DNA of 64,000 bases, taken from positions 1-64,000 of the forward strand of contig NZ_CAMLSE010000016.1 of the NCBI RefSeq assembly GCF_946482605.1. The letters are read 5' to 3'. A program made the position numbers and the translations under genes. Of this stretch, positions 47,181 to 55,116 are shown piece after piece (the stretch's first letter is position 1; every line of letters starts with the position of its first letter). The notes under the pieces are model-generated. The model had not been told where the DNA came from, did not search any database, and saw only the letters and a program-made list of their open reading frames with translations. The DNA comes from an uncultured Dyadobacter sp. Its GTDB lineage: Bacteria; Bacteroidota; Bacteroidia; Cytophagales; Spirosomataceae.

Positions 47181-47218
47181 TCCGATTATCTTTTACGAAA
47201 GATACTAAAATTATTCCC

Positions 47219-48745
47219 TCAATCCTCCCGCCCTTCCTTCCGATTCGCATCCGCCATCCGCACGATCTTCGGCGAAAACTTCGCCAGTACCGTTACCAGC
47301 TCCGATTGAGCGGCAATTACATCCTCGATATTTTTATAAACCATAGGTGATTCGTCCAGATCTCCGCCAATGAGCTGAATGCCATTGTCTTGCAAAATCC
47401 TGTTCATCTGGCTTCGCGTCGTGGTCGTGAATGCTTTGGTACGTGACATCACGCGTCCTGCGCCATGCGACGCGGAATTGAGTGATTCGGCGTTGGCTTT
47501 TCCGCGGATGACGTAACCTGGCTGCGCCATGGAACCCGGAATAATGCCCAGCTCGTCGACGCCGGCTGGTGTGGCGCCTTTACGATGCACGATCACTTCC
47601 CGGCCGTCCGCCAGTTGCTCCTTCCAGGCGAAATTGTGATGGTTTTCGATCATTTTCAATGGCTTTTCGCCGAGTGATTTGGCCATTTTGTTGTGAATTT
47701 CATGGTGGTTGGCCGAGGCGTAGTCGCCCGCGAGATTCATCGCGATCCAGTATTCCTGACCTTCTTCCGTGTTTAAGTCGAGCCAGGCTAAATGCGCAGC
47801 TTGTTTGGGAAGGAGGGTGCGTTGCATTGCCAGTTTGGAGTAGTAATTGGCTACGTTTCCTCCAAAGCCGCGTGAGCCTGAATGCGAGAGTAATGATAAA
47901 TATTCGCCTTTGGGTAAATTCAAAAGCGGGTCATTGTCAAATACTTCTACGATACCCCATTCTACGAAGTGGTTACCGGTACCCGAGGTCCCCAGTTGCC
48001 GGTAGGCCTTGTCTTTAAGGCTGCGGATCGTTTTGGTGGCTTCCCATTCGGGCTGGTCCATGACACTTTCGTCGTATTTCCTGGCTGTTTCGCCGCCCAT
48101 GCCGAATTTGGTATTTTCCGTCAGGATCTTTTTCAGTAAATGGGGCTCGCGTTTGAGGTAGTCGGTCGGAATATCGAATACCGACATGCACATGCGGCAG
48201 GCAATGTCGACGCCTACGGCGTAGGGGATTACTTTGTCGGCTTCCGTAGCGAGTACGCCGCCGATGGGTAATCCGTAACCCTGGTGCGCGTCGGGCATTA
48301 ATGCGCCAGCGACCGATATGGGTAAGCTAACGGCAGTTTCCATTTGGGCTAACGCACCTTCCTCGATATGTTCTTTGCCAAAAACAGCGTAATGCAGTTT
48401 GTCCGGGCGCAGATCGAATTTGTTTTTTGGCTGCGACTCTTTTTCCTCCAGCGTCAGTACTGCCTCTTCATTAATAAGTAGTTCTTTGCCGTTTTCGGTC
48501 AGCGAAATTTCGGTTCCAGCCTTTTTAAGATCAAAAACCGTTTTAGCCAGATTAGTAACCTTGTTTTTGGAATAGGCATATTTTTTAGGGTCGTTCAGCA
48601 TTCTGATCAGCATCAGCAACACCTTTTCCCTGGGGTATTTCGCACGTTCGTGCAAGCCGTTTGCGACGCGCAGGAATGCATTGTGCAGGTTTTCCGGCAC
48701 ATTAGCCAGGAAAGTGATTTCTTCAATTGTGATGAGCGTGTTCAT
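47219..48745 (-). CDS. rtcB: RtcB-type RNA-splicing ligase
   Basis: A 508-residue RtcB ligase that joins RNA 2',3'-cyclic phosphate (or 3'-phosphate) ends to 5'-OH ends with GTP and Mn. Family motifs include MPDAHQGYGLPIGGVLA, AVGVDIACRMCMSVFD, SHSGSRGFGG, NHHNFAW, and near the end the SHGAGRVMSR segment that carries the guanylylated His in relatives. ATG 48745 was preferred to a TTG at 48751. No archease or RNA-cyclase gene lies beside it. Confidence 0.95.
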   Translation of the reverse strand: MNTLITIEEITFLANVPENLHNAFLRVANGLHERAKYPREKVLLMLIRMLNDPKKYAYSKNKVTNLAKTVFDLKKAGTEISLTENGKELLINEEAVLTLEEKESQPKNKFDLRPDKLHYAVFGKEHIEEGALAQMETAVSLPISVAGALMPDAHQGYGLPIGGVLATEADKVIPYAVGVDIACRMCMSVFDIPTDYLKREPHLLKKILTENTKFGMGGETARKYDESVMDQPEWEATKTIRSLKDKAYRQLGTSGTGNHFVEWGIVEVFDNDPLLNLPKGEYLSLLSHSGSRGFGGNVANYYSKLAMQRTLLPKQAAHLAWLDLNTEEGQEYWIAMNLAGDYASANHHEIHNKMAKSLGEKPLKMIENHHNFAWKEQLADGREVIVHRKGATPAGVDELGIIPGSMAQPGYVIRGKANAESLNSASHGAGRVMSRTKAFTTTTRSQMNRILQDNGIQLIGGDLDESPMVYKNIEDVIAAQSELVTVLAKFSPKIVRMADANRKEGRED

Positions 48746-48927
48746 AACCAAATATCGTTGGTAAACCTGCTATTTCAAGCTGGCAGCGCCTGCCGTCGGC
48801 TAAGTAACGCATAGCCATTAAATCTTTCTTTGCATAATACAATACAACTGTTAAAAAACCCGTACCTTTGCGGGCAATTTGTTGATACAGTTCGCAGTAC
48901 CTTCTTTAACTTAATTAAAACGTTGCA

Positions 48928-50142
48928 ATGTCCGCAGTAGCAGAGCAAACACGGTTGGCCGACCGCATCAACGCCCTCGAAGAATCTTCGACGCTGGCGA
49001 TGACCAAAATGGCCCGTGAACTGGCCGCCCAAGGCCATAAAGTAATCAGTCTGAGCGTTGGAGAGCCAGACTTTAAGACGCCCGCACACATTTGCGAGGC
49101 TGCCAAGAAGGCCATCGACGATGGTTTTCACGGTTATTCACCCGTAGCAGGTTATCCTGATCTGCGAAAGGCTATTGCTGACAAGTTAAAGCGCGACAAT
49201 AATATAGATTGGAAACCAGAGAATATCGTGGTTTCAACCGGTGCCAAGCATTCATTGGCCAATGTGATCCAGGTGCTGATCAATCCCGGCGATGAGGTGG
49301 TAATTTTTGCACCTTACTGGGTAAGCTATTCCGAAATGGTGAAACTGGCGGAAGGTAAGTCGGTGATTGTGGATGGGGCATTCGAAAATGATTTCAAAGT
49401 AACCGCTGCCCAGTTGGAAGCGGCGATCACGCCACGCACAAAAATCGTGATGTACGCGTCGCCTAACAACCCGACGGGGGCTGTTTATTCAGAAAAAGAA
49501 CTAAGAGAAATCGCGGCTGTGCTGGAAAAACATGAGGACGTTTATGTTCTGGCCGACGAAATCTATGAATATATCAACTTTACCGAAGAAGGCCATTTCA
49601 GTATCGGCTCTATCCCGGCCTTGAAAGACCGCGTCATTACGGTAAACGGAGTCGCGAAAGGTTATGCGATGACCGGCTGGCGGATCGGTTTCATTGCGGC
49701 CGCCAAATGGATTGCCGACGGTGTGGAGAAGTTGCAGGGACAAGTTACTTCTGGAACCAACTCCATTGCACAGAAAGCGGCAACAGCTGCATTCAATGGG
49801 CCTAAGGAGCCGTCTATCGAAATGGCAAAGGCATATCACCGCCGCCGTGACCTGGTAGTAGGCCTTCTGAAAGAAATTCCGGGTTTCAAGGTAAATGTAC
49901 CCCAGGGTGCATTCTATGCATTCCCGGATGTGAGCTACTATTTCGGGAAGTCAGACGGAGAAACGGATATCAAAGATTCAGACGATTTCTCAAACTGGCT
50001 GTTGAATAAATCATTCGTTTCAACCGTAGCAGGTTCCGGTTTCGGAGCTCCAAACTGCATCCGGATCTCCACAGCAGCGGCAGATGAGGCGTTGCAGGAG
50101 GCGGTACAACGCATTAAAGATGCAGTAGCTACGTTAAAATAG
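48928..50142 (+). CDS. PLP-dependent aminotransferase, AspC/AspB type
   Basis: A 404-residue class I aminotransferase, probably aspartate-specific. The PLP Lys is in NGVAKGYAMTGWRIGF, and the usual fold-type I motifs SLSVGEPDFKTPAH, ASPNNPTGAVYSEKEL, VLADEIYEYI and AGSGFGAPNCIRIS are present. Substrate specificity is inferred from similarity to bacterial aspartate aminotransferases of the thermophile/Bacillus group. It stands alone, followed by a hairpin. Confidence 0.93.
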   Translation: MSAVAEQTRLADRINALEESSTLAMTKMARELAAQGHKVISLSVGEPDFKTPAHICEAAKKAIDDGFHGYSPVAGYPDLRKAIADKLKRDNNIDWKPENIVVSTGAKHSLANVIQVLINPGDEVVIFAPYWVSYSEMVKLAEGKSVIVDGAFENDFKVTAAQLEAAITPRTKIVMYASPNNPTGAVYSEKELREIAAVLEKHEDVYVLADEIYEYINFTEEGHFSIGSIPALKDRVITVNGVAKGYAMTGWRIGFIAAAKWIADGVEKLQGQVTSGTNSIAQKAATAAFNGPKEPSIEMAKAYHRRRDLVVGLLKEIPGFKVNVPQGAFYAFPDVSYYFGKSDGETDIKDSDDFSNWLLNKSFVSTVAGSGFGAPNCIRISTAAADEALQEAVQRIKDAVATLK

Positions 50143-50159
50143 CCGGAAATGAAATCATA

Positions 50160-50190
50160 AAGGCCTCATGGGTGTTACCTGTGGGGCTTT
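50160..50190 (+). terminator. Terminator of the aminotransferase gene
   Basis: AAGGCCTCAT and GTGGGGCTTT arms pair with several G-T wobbles around an 11-base loop, followed by TTTTG. The fold is plausible but not perfect. Confidence 0.6.
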
Positions 50191-50282
50191 TGTGTTGTGA
50201 ATTGAACCAACACTTATATCTGCACACCAACATATTAAATAAAAAGCGCCGGCAACGACTTGCCGACAGCTGACAGCCGACG

Positions 50283-51359
50283 ATGAGCAAATATTATTTT
50301 TTAAAAGTTAAAGAAGTAGAGAAAGAGACTGAGGAAGCAGCGACGATCCATTTCTGGCATCCTATCAATGAAGTTGTGCAATACCGGCCGGGACAGTTCC
50401 TGACATTGCTGTTGCCTTTTGAAGATAAAAAGATCCGAAGGTCGTATTCGATGTCGAGTTCTCCCTATACCGACGTTTCCCTGGCAATTACGATCAAACG
50501 GGTTCCGGGCGGTTATGCTTCGAACTTGCTGCTGGATACATTGAAAGAAGGCGATGTGCTGGAGACACTGGAACCAATGGGTCATTTCTTTCCCAAACAG
50601 GCTGATGATCAGACACGTCAGGTAGTGTTTATTGGCGCGGGAAGCGGCATTACGCCATTGTTTTCGATCTTAAAGTCCGTGCTGATGGTGGAACCTGAAA
50701 GCGAAGTGTTTCTTATATACGGAAGCCGGAAAGAGGATAGTGTTATTTTCAGAGACAAAATAGCCGCTCTGGAGAGTAAGTATGGTAAACGCATCACTGT
50801 TGTACACACATTAAGCCAGCCAGGCGAAGGCTGGGAAGGCGAAATTGGCCGGTTGAATAAAAGTCATGTGCTGAAAATCATTGAAAAGCTTCCTACACTC
50901 GATAAGAAGGAAGCGGAATACTTTCTTTGCGGGCCCGAGGATATGATGGAAGAAGCGCATCGCGCGCTATCGATACTGGCAGTGCCCGAGAGCAAGATCC
51001 GGAAAGAAAGTTTTGTCACAGCTACTTCCGCCAAACCGGGTGAGGTGACGTTGGATCAGGAGGCCGAAGACGACGATTCACCCAAAACGCGGGAGATCAC
51101 ATTGTTTTACGAAGGAACGGAGTATAAACTGCCCGTCAAACCGCATGAGACAGTGCTCGAAGCGGCATTGAGTATGGACATTGATCTGCCGTATTCTTGC
51201 CAGGCGGGCATGTGTACCGCATGTATGGGCCGATGCACGTCGGGGAAAGTGCAAATGGATGAGGAAGACGCGCTTTCCGAGGCAGAGATTAATGAAGGGT
51301 TTATCCTTACCTGCGTGACGCACCCGATGAGCGATGATGTGGTGATTGAAGTGGAATAA
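50283..51359 (+). CDS. PaaE-like ferredoxin-NAD(P)H reductase
   Basis: A 358-residue electron-transfer protein: a FAD domain with RRSYSMSSSP (about 60), an NAD(P) domain with FIGAGSGITPLFSIL, a flexible linker (about 255-270) and a plant-type [2Fe-2S] domain with CQAGMCTACMGRC and a fourth Cys in LTCVT. Relatives serve oxygenases such as the phenylacetyl-CoA ring epoxidase or beta-carotene/acyl hydroxylases; no oxygenase gene is next to it, so its partner is unknown. Confidence 0.9.
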   Translation: MSKYYFLKVKEVEKETEEAATIHFWHPINEVVQYRPGQFLTLLLPFEDKKIRRSYSMSSSPYTDVSLAITIKRVPGGYASNLLLDTLKEGDVLETLEPMGHFFPKQADDQTRQVVFIGAGSGITPLFSILKSVLMVEPESEVFLIYGSRKEDSVIFRDKIAALESKYGKRITVVHTLSQPGEGWEGEIGRLNKSHVLKIIEKLPTLDKKEAEYFLCGPEDMMEEAHRALSILAVPESKIRKESFVTATSAKPGEVTLDQEAEDDDSPKTREITLFYEGTEYKLPVKPHETVLEAALSMDIDLPYSCQAGMCTACMGRCTSGKVQMDEEDALSEAEINEGFILTCVTHPMSDDVVIEVE

Positions 51360-51379
51360 GGAATTGCTAAATATAAATA

Positions 51380-51411
51380 AAAATGGCAGCGACGTAAATC
51401 GCTGCCATTTT
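51380..51411. terminator. Bidirectional terminator
   Basis: A perfect 13-bp inverted repeat (AAAATGGCAGCGA arms) with a 6-base loop, A/T-rich on both sides, between the convergent reductase and M56 peptidase genes. Confidence 0.85.
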
Positions 51412-51423
51412 CATTAACGCCCA

Positions 51424-53325
51424 TTAATTCTTCTTCGGAGGAAGCGGCGGTTTGGGAGCCGGCGCGGGTTTCGGAGGGGCAATCGGTGCCACCTTCGCCG
51501 GTGCGACTACCGGTGCGGGTGGGGGAGGAGGGGCGTCCGCGCGTTGCAGACGTGCGCCCCGCACTACACGTACGGCCCTTGGTGCACGCGGAGGTTCTTC
51601 TATACCACGCATTTTCCGGTAGCTCAACGTTTCCAATCCGATGTTCTTGCCGAGCTCGTTGATCTTGAAATGTACTTCCTCTATCTCTCTTTGTAGCTTT
51701 TGCTCAGGTTCGTCCGCTTTAATCGCCTCCTTGGTCGTATTGGTGAGCTGGTTATTGAGGTCTGAGATAACCTGCTCCTGGGCTTTGATCTGCTGCTCGA
51801 AATCAGCAAGTTGTTTGTCCATATCAGCGTCACTGAGCTTCTTTTCCTTGCCATCCTGATTAAAAACGACAGACCTTTTTTCCATTAAGTCAGACCTCAA
51901 TTCTTCTGCGCGCCGCTTTTTCCATTCAATTTTTTCGATTTCGCGGTCGAATCGTTCTGTTTCAAAGCGGTACTTTTCCCGTTCGAGATACAGTTCCCGT
52001 AATCTTGCATGGTATGGTTTTAACTCCTCATGCATTGCGCGGATCCTTTGGTTGATTTCCCACGTCTTCCGATTCAGCGTATCATCATCCGATAGTTCGA
52101 AATCCATTTCAGGTGCTTCGATATCGACATTTACATCAGCTAGTTGCGCTTCCATATTTTCATTGATGTCCTCTGCAACAGCTACTTCGATCATTTCCTC
52201 CATTTCATGCTCCTTGCGGACTTCGGTTTTTACCGGCTTCCGCTTTTTGACGGTCATGTGTTTGGCTGCTTTTCTTTCCTTGTCCTTTTCGACTTTCTGA
52301 GCTACTGCATAGGCCGAGAGGCCAATGACCAAACCGATAGCGAAAATCATGGCCGGAAGGCTTGAAAACGTACGTACGGGCTTAGGATTCAGTCCCAGGA
52401 CACGTTGTACCCGGTGCAGCAGCAGCGGTTTTTTGGATGCAAAAGCCATTGCCAGTCCAGGAGCGGCCTGCCATTCGGCGACTTTTACAAGGGCATGCGC
52501 CAGAGACATTTTATCCCCGCAAACTGCCAGGGCAATGTCGTCGCAGCAATGCTCGCGTTCGGTCCGCACTCTTTCGGATAACCACCAGATAGCAGGATGA
52601 AAAAAGAAGATTACCTCCACAAACGATTGCAGCATATTGATGAGGTAATCGTTTCTGCGTATGTGGGCCAGCTCGTGCGCAAGGATCGCCTCTACCTGTG
52701 CGGTCGAGAATCCTGAAAGCAAGCCGATCGGGATCAATACCACCGGGCTGAATGCGCCAATTACCATGGGTGTCAGTACTTTGGCTGTTTCGCGGAATTC
52801 TACGGCCTTGGCTATGTTCATTTTAGCAGTAATTACTCCAAATCTGGCCCGCCATTCTTTGTCCATGATTACCTTGGCATTGAGACGGAGACGCTCTGTG
52901 AAAATCCAGCCACCGGCAAACCGAAGCAACAGAATTCCTGAGCCGATCAGCCAGCAGATCACCAGCTCATGCAGGTGGGCAGCCAGCCACATTTGTACTT
53001 TAAAACTAATGGGCATATCCGCGGAGACTTCCGCCCATGCTCGGGAAGCAGATAATGCGGTTTGACGCGCTAAGCCTTTTGCACTTGTAATGGCCGTAGT
53101 GTTTTTTGGATAGTAGTAAATAAACGTTCCGGCTGAGACGATGACCTGAGCGAAAAGGAAGCCGACTGCGGCAAGGTAACGTGTGGCGGCCGTTTTTTTT
53201 CTCAAAAAATAGAAGACGGCGACGGCACATAGCATCAGTAACGTTCCTTGCCAGATGGAATGGATGAGTGTCCAGCCAAAAGCGGAAACGGCTGGTCCGG
53301 GAAGAAGATCAGAGAATAGTTTCAT
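51424..53325 (-). CDS. M56 (BlaR1-like) peptidase with coiled-coil and Pro-rich tail
   Basis: A 633-residue M56 peptidase. It has four membrane helices in the first 350 residues, the zinc site HELAHIRRND (about 219-228) and the acidic third ligand in TEREHCCDDIAL. After the last helix (about 330-350) comes a long charged segment with coiled-coil patterns (about 440-590: EKYRFETERFDREIEKIEWK, ELRSDLMEKRS), then a Pro/Ala-rich C-terminus (PPPPPAPVVAPAKVAPIAPP). No penicillin-binding sensor is present. It follows the BlaI gene by 2 bases; the repressor is presumably its substrate. Confidence 0.88.
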   Translation of the reverse strand: MKLFSDLLPGPAVSAFGWTLIHSIWQGTLLMLCAVAVFYFLRKKTAATRYLAAVGFLFAQVIVSAGTFIYYYPKNTTAITSAKGLARQTALSASRAWAEVSADMPISFKVQMWLAAHLHELVICWLIGSGILLLRFAGGWIFTERLRLNAKVIMDKEWRARFGVITAKMNIAKAVEFRETAKVLTPMVIGAFSPVVLIPIGLLSGFSTAQVEAILAHELAHIRRNDYLINMLQSFVEVIFFFHPAIWWLSERVRTEREHCCDDIALAVCGDKMSLAHALVKVAEWQAAPGLAMAFASKKPLLLHRVQRVLGLNPKPVRTFSSLPAMIFAIGLVIGLSAYAVAQKVEKDKERKAAKHMTVKKRKPVKTEVRKEHEMEEMIEVAVAEDINENMEAQLADVNVDIEAPEMDFELSDDDTLNRKTWEINQRIRAMHEELKPYHARLRELYLEREKYRFETERFDREIEKIEWKKRRAEELRSDLMEKRSVVFNQDGKEKKLSDADMDKQLADFEQQIKAQEQVISDLNNQLTNTTKEAIKADEPEQKLQREIEEVHFKINELGKNIGLETLSYRKMRGIEEPPRAPRAVRVVRGARLQRADAPPPPPAPVVAPAKVAPIAPPKPAPAPKPPLPPKKN

Positions 53326-53327
53326 GA

Positions 53328-53702
53328 CTAACGATTGTTTTCCAGGTTATTTAATAACGCACGAATTTCGTCCAATTCCTCTTTGGAGGTCGAGTGATTC
53401 CCCAGTGCCTGCATGACCATCTGGGCGGCCGAACCCTGAAACAGGGTTTCTACCATTTTACCAACCAGATTTTGTTGCGTTTCCTCCTGACCGAGAAGAG
53501 CTACATAAATGTGCGACCGCCCTTGCTCCGTACGGTAGAGAAGTCCTTTGTCATGCATGATCTGCATAAGCTTTAGCGTGGTGGTATAGCCTACATCCTT
53601 GGTTTCGGAAAGGGCATCATGCACGGCACGTACAGTGCTTGGGCCTGCCTGCCAGAGGTAGTTCAGGATTCCCAGTTCAGAGTCGGTGGGCTTGATATAC
53701 AT
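53328..53702 (-). CDS. BlaI/MecI-family transcriptional repressor
   Basis: A 124-residue winged-helix repressor: the helix-turn-helix (SELGILNYLWQAGPSTVRAV, GYTTTLKLMQIMHDKGLL) and the C-terminal dimerisation part (KEELDEIRALLNNLE) are typical. The frame is open to 53768, but ATG 53702 gives the expected MYIKPTDSELGILNYLW start and leaves three palindromes upstream. It leads the operon with the M56 peptidase. Confidence 0.92.
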   Translation of the reverse strand: MYIKPTDSELGILNYLWQAGPSTVRAVHDALSETKDVGYTTTLKLMQIMHDKGLLYRTEQGRSHIYVALLGQEETQQNLVGKMVETLFQGSAAQMVMQALGNHSTSKEELDEIRALLNNLENNR

Positions 53703-53715
53703 GGTAGTGATGTTT

Positions 53716-53788
53716 GTACGATAATCTTCGTACCAAATGTCTACGAAAAAAATCGTAGACGCAAGCATTTGATACGATTTTTTTCGTA
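53716..53788 (-). promoter_or_regulatory. Three BlaI-type operator dyads
   Basis: Three TACGA-N6-TCGTA dyads lie at 53717-53732, 53742-53757 and 53773-53788, with longer arms in the first two (GTACGA; GTCTACGA). Their centres are 25 and 31 bp apart. They resemble BlaI/MecI TACA-type operators in plan and directly precede the repressor gene, so autorepression is likely. Confidence 0.7.
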
Positions 53789-53837
53789 GTATCGTTTAGT
53801 TAGATGTAATGAGCTGGAAATGAAAAAATTACAAAAA

Positions 53838-53862
53838 AAGTCCGGCCTTGCGAGCCGGACTT
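53838..53862 (-). terminator. Terminator of dnaN
   Basis: AAGTCCGGC and GCCGGACTT arms pair perfectly around a 7-base loop; on the minus strand a run of seven T follows. It lies just past the dnaN stop. Confidence 0.9.
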
Positions 53863-53885
53863 CAAAGTATGTTGCCTGAGGTAAC

Positions 53886-55010
53886 CTACACGTAGGTGTT
53901 GAGCATTACGGGCATGACCAACATCAAAATGTCTTCGTTTGCCTCCTGATCTACCGGGATAATAAGACCAGCGCGGTTGGGCGCAGAGAGTTCGAAAGTA
54001 ATGGTTTTGCTGGAAAGGTTCCCCAGCACTTCTATTAGAAACTTCGCATTGAATCCAATCTCCATATCGTCGCCGTTGTATTCGCACATTAGGCGCTCGT
54101 TGGCTTCGTTGGAATAGTCGAGATCTTCGGCTGAGATAACCAGGTCGTTCAGTGCCATTTTAAGGCGAACCTGGTGGGTCGTCCTGTTGGAATAGATGGA
54201 GATCCGTCTCAGGGAGCTGAGAATTTCCATTCTGCTAATGGTAAGCGTGTTCTGGTTGTTGGTCGGGATCGCATTTTCATAGTCAGGAAAACGCTCGTCG
54301 ATCAACCGGCAGATCATGCGGATATTACCGAAGCTGAAAAATGCATTGGAAGAGGTAAATTCTGCTTTTACCGGCACGTCTTCGGATGGAAGACAGGATT
54401 TGAGCAGGTTCAGTGCTTTCCGCTGGATGATCATCGAGGTATCGATGTCGGACTTGATGTCGGTACGGCGGTAGCGAACAAGACGGTGACCATCGGTTGC
54501 TACAAATGTTGCGCTCTCTGCACCCATTTGAACGAAAACCCCTGTCATTGCCGGGCGAAGATCGTCGGTGCTGGTGGCGAAAAGTGTATTGGATATAGCA
54601 GCACCCAGGGACAATGACGAAAAATCGACTGACTGACCACGATTTACAACCGGTGTCTTCGGAAAGTCGATCGGGTTTTCTCCTGAAAGCTTATACCGTC
54701 CGTTGTCGGAAATGATTTCGGTGCCGAAAGTTTCGCCATTGACCTGGAGTGTTATGGGTTGCTCGGGAAGCCCGCGCAGGGTGTCGAGCAACAACTTGGC
54801 CGGAATAGCAATGGCTCCTTTTTCGGAAGATTCCACTTCAATTTCCGTGATCATGACCGTTTGAAGGTCGGAGGCGGTTACCGTCAGGGAATTTCCTTCG
54901 AGCGTCAGCAGGAAATTTTCAAGGATTGGGACAATTGGGTTCGTTGAAACGACACCGTTTATAGCCGATAGCTGTTTGAGTAGAACTGATGACGAAACGA
55001 CAAACTTCAT
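53886..55010 (-). CDS. dnaN: DNA polymerase III beta (sliding clamp)
   Basis: The 374-residue ring-forming processivity clamp. Its three-domain layout is visible, starting MKFVVSSSVLLKQLSAINGV, with the GVFVQMG and FVATDGHRLVRYR segments and ending VMPVML plus three residues. It is not next to dnaA here; instead it follows gldG on the same strand, an order also known in other Bacteroidota. TACTTTTG on the minus strand at 55081-55088 may be its own -7 element, though it lies in the short gap after gldG. Confidence 0.97.
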   Translation of the reverse strand: MKFVVSSSVLLKQLSAINGVVSTNPIVPILENFLLTLEGNSLTVTASDLQTVMITEIEVESSEKGAIAIPAKLLLDTLRGLPEQPITLQVNGETFGTEIISDNGRYKLSGENPIDFPKTPVVNRGQSVDFSSLSLGAAISNTLFATSTDDLRPAMTGVFVQMGAESATFVATDGHRLVRYRRTDIKSDIDTSMIIQRKALNLLKSCLPSEDVPVKAEFTSSNAFFSFGNIRMICRLIDERFPDYENAIPTNNQNTLTISRMEILSSLRRISIYSNRTTHQVRLKMALNDLVISAEDLDYSNEANERLMCEYNGDDMEIGFNAKFLIEVLGNLSSKTITFELSAPNRAGLIIPVDQEANEDILMLVMPVMLNTYV

Positions 55011-55080
55011 AATTCGTGACGTAAGTGTTTAGTTGATAGATTTATATAAGGAAGATTCCGGAAAATCATTTTGTAGGGAA

Positions 55081-55088
55081 CAAAAGTA
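55081..55088 (-). promoter_or_regulatory. Candidate -7 element for dnaN
   Basis: TACTTTTG on the minus strand matches TAnnTTTG and lies about 70 bases before the dnaN ATG. A convincing -33 element was not found. Confidence 0.35.
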
Positions 55089-55116
55089 TGAAAAATTACC
55101 GAAGCCCCCGCCGGTA

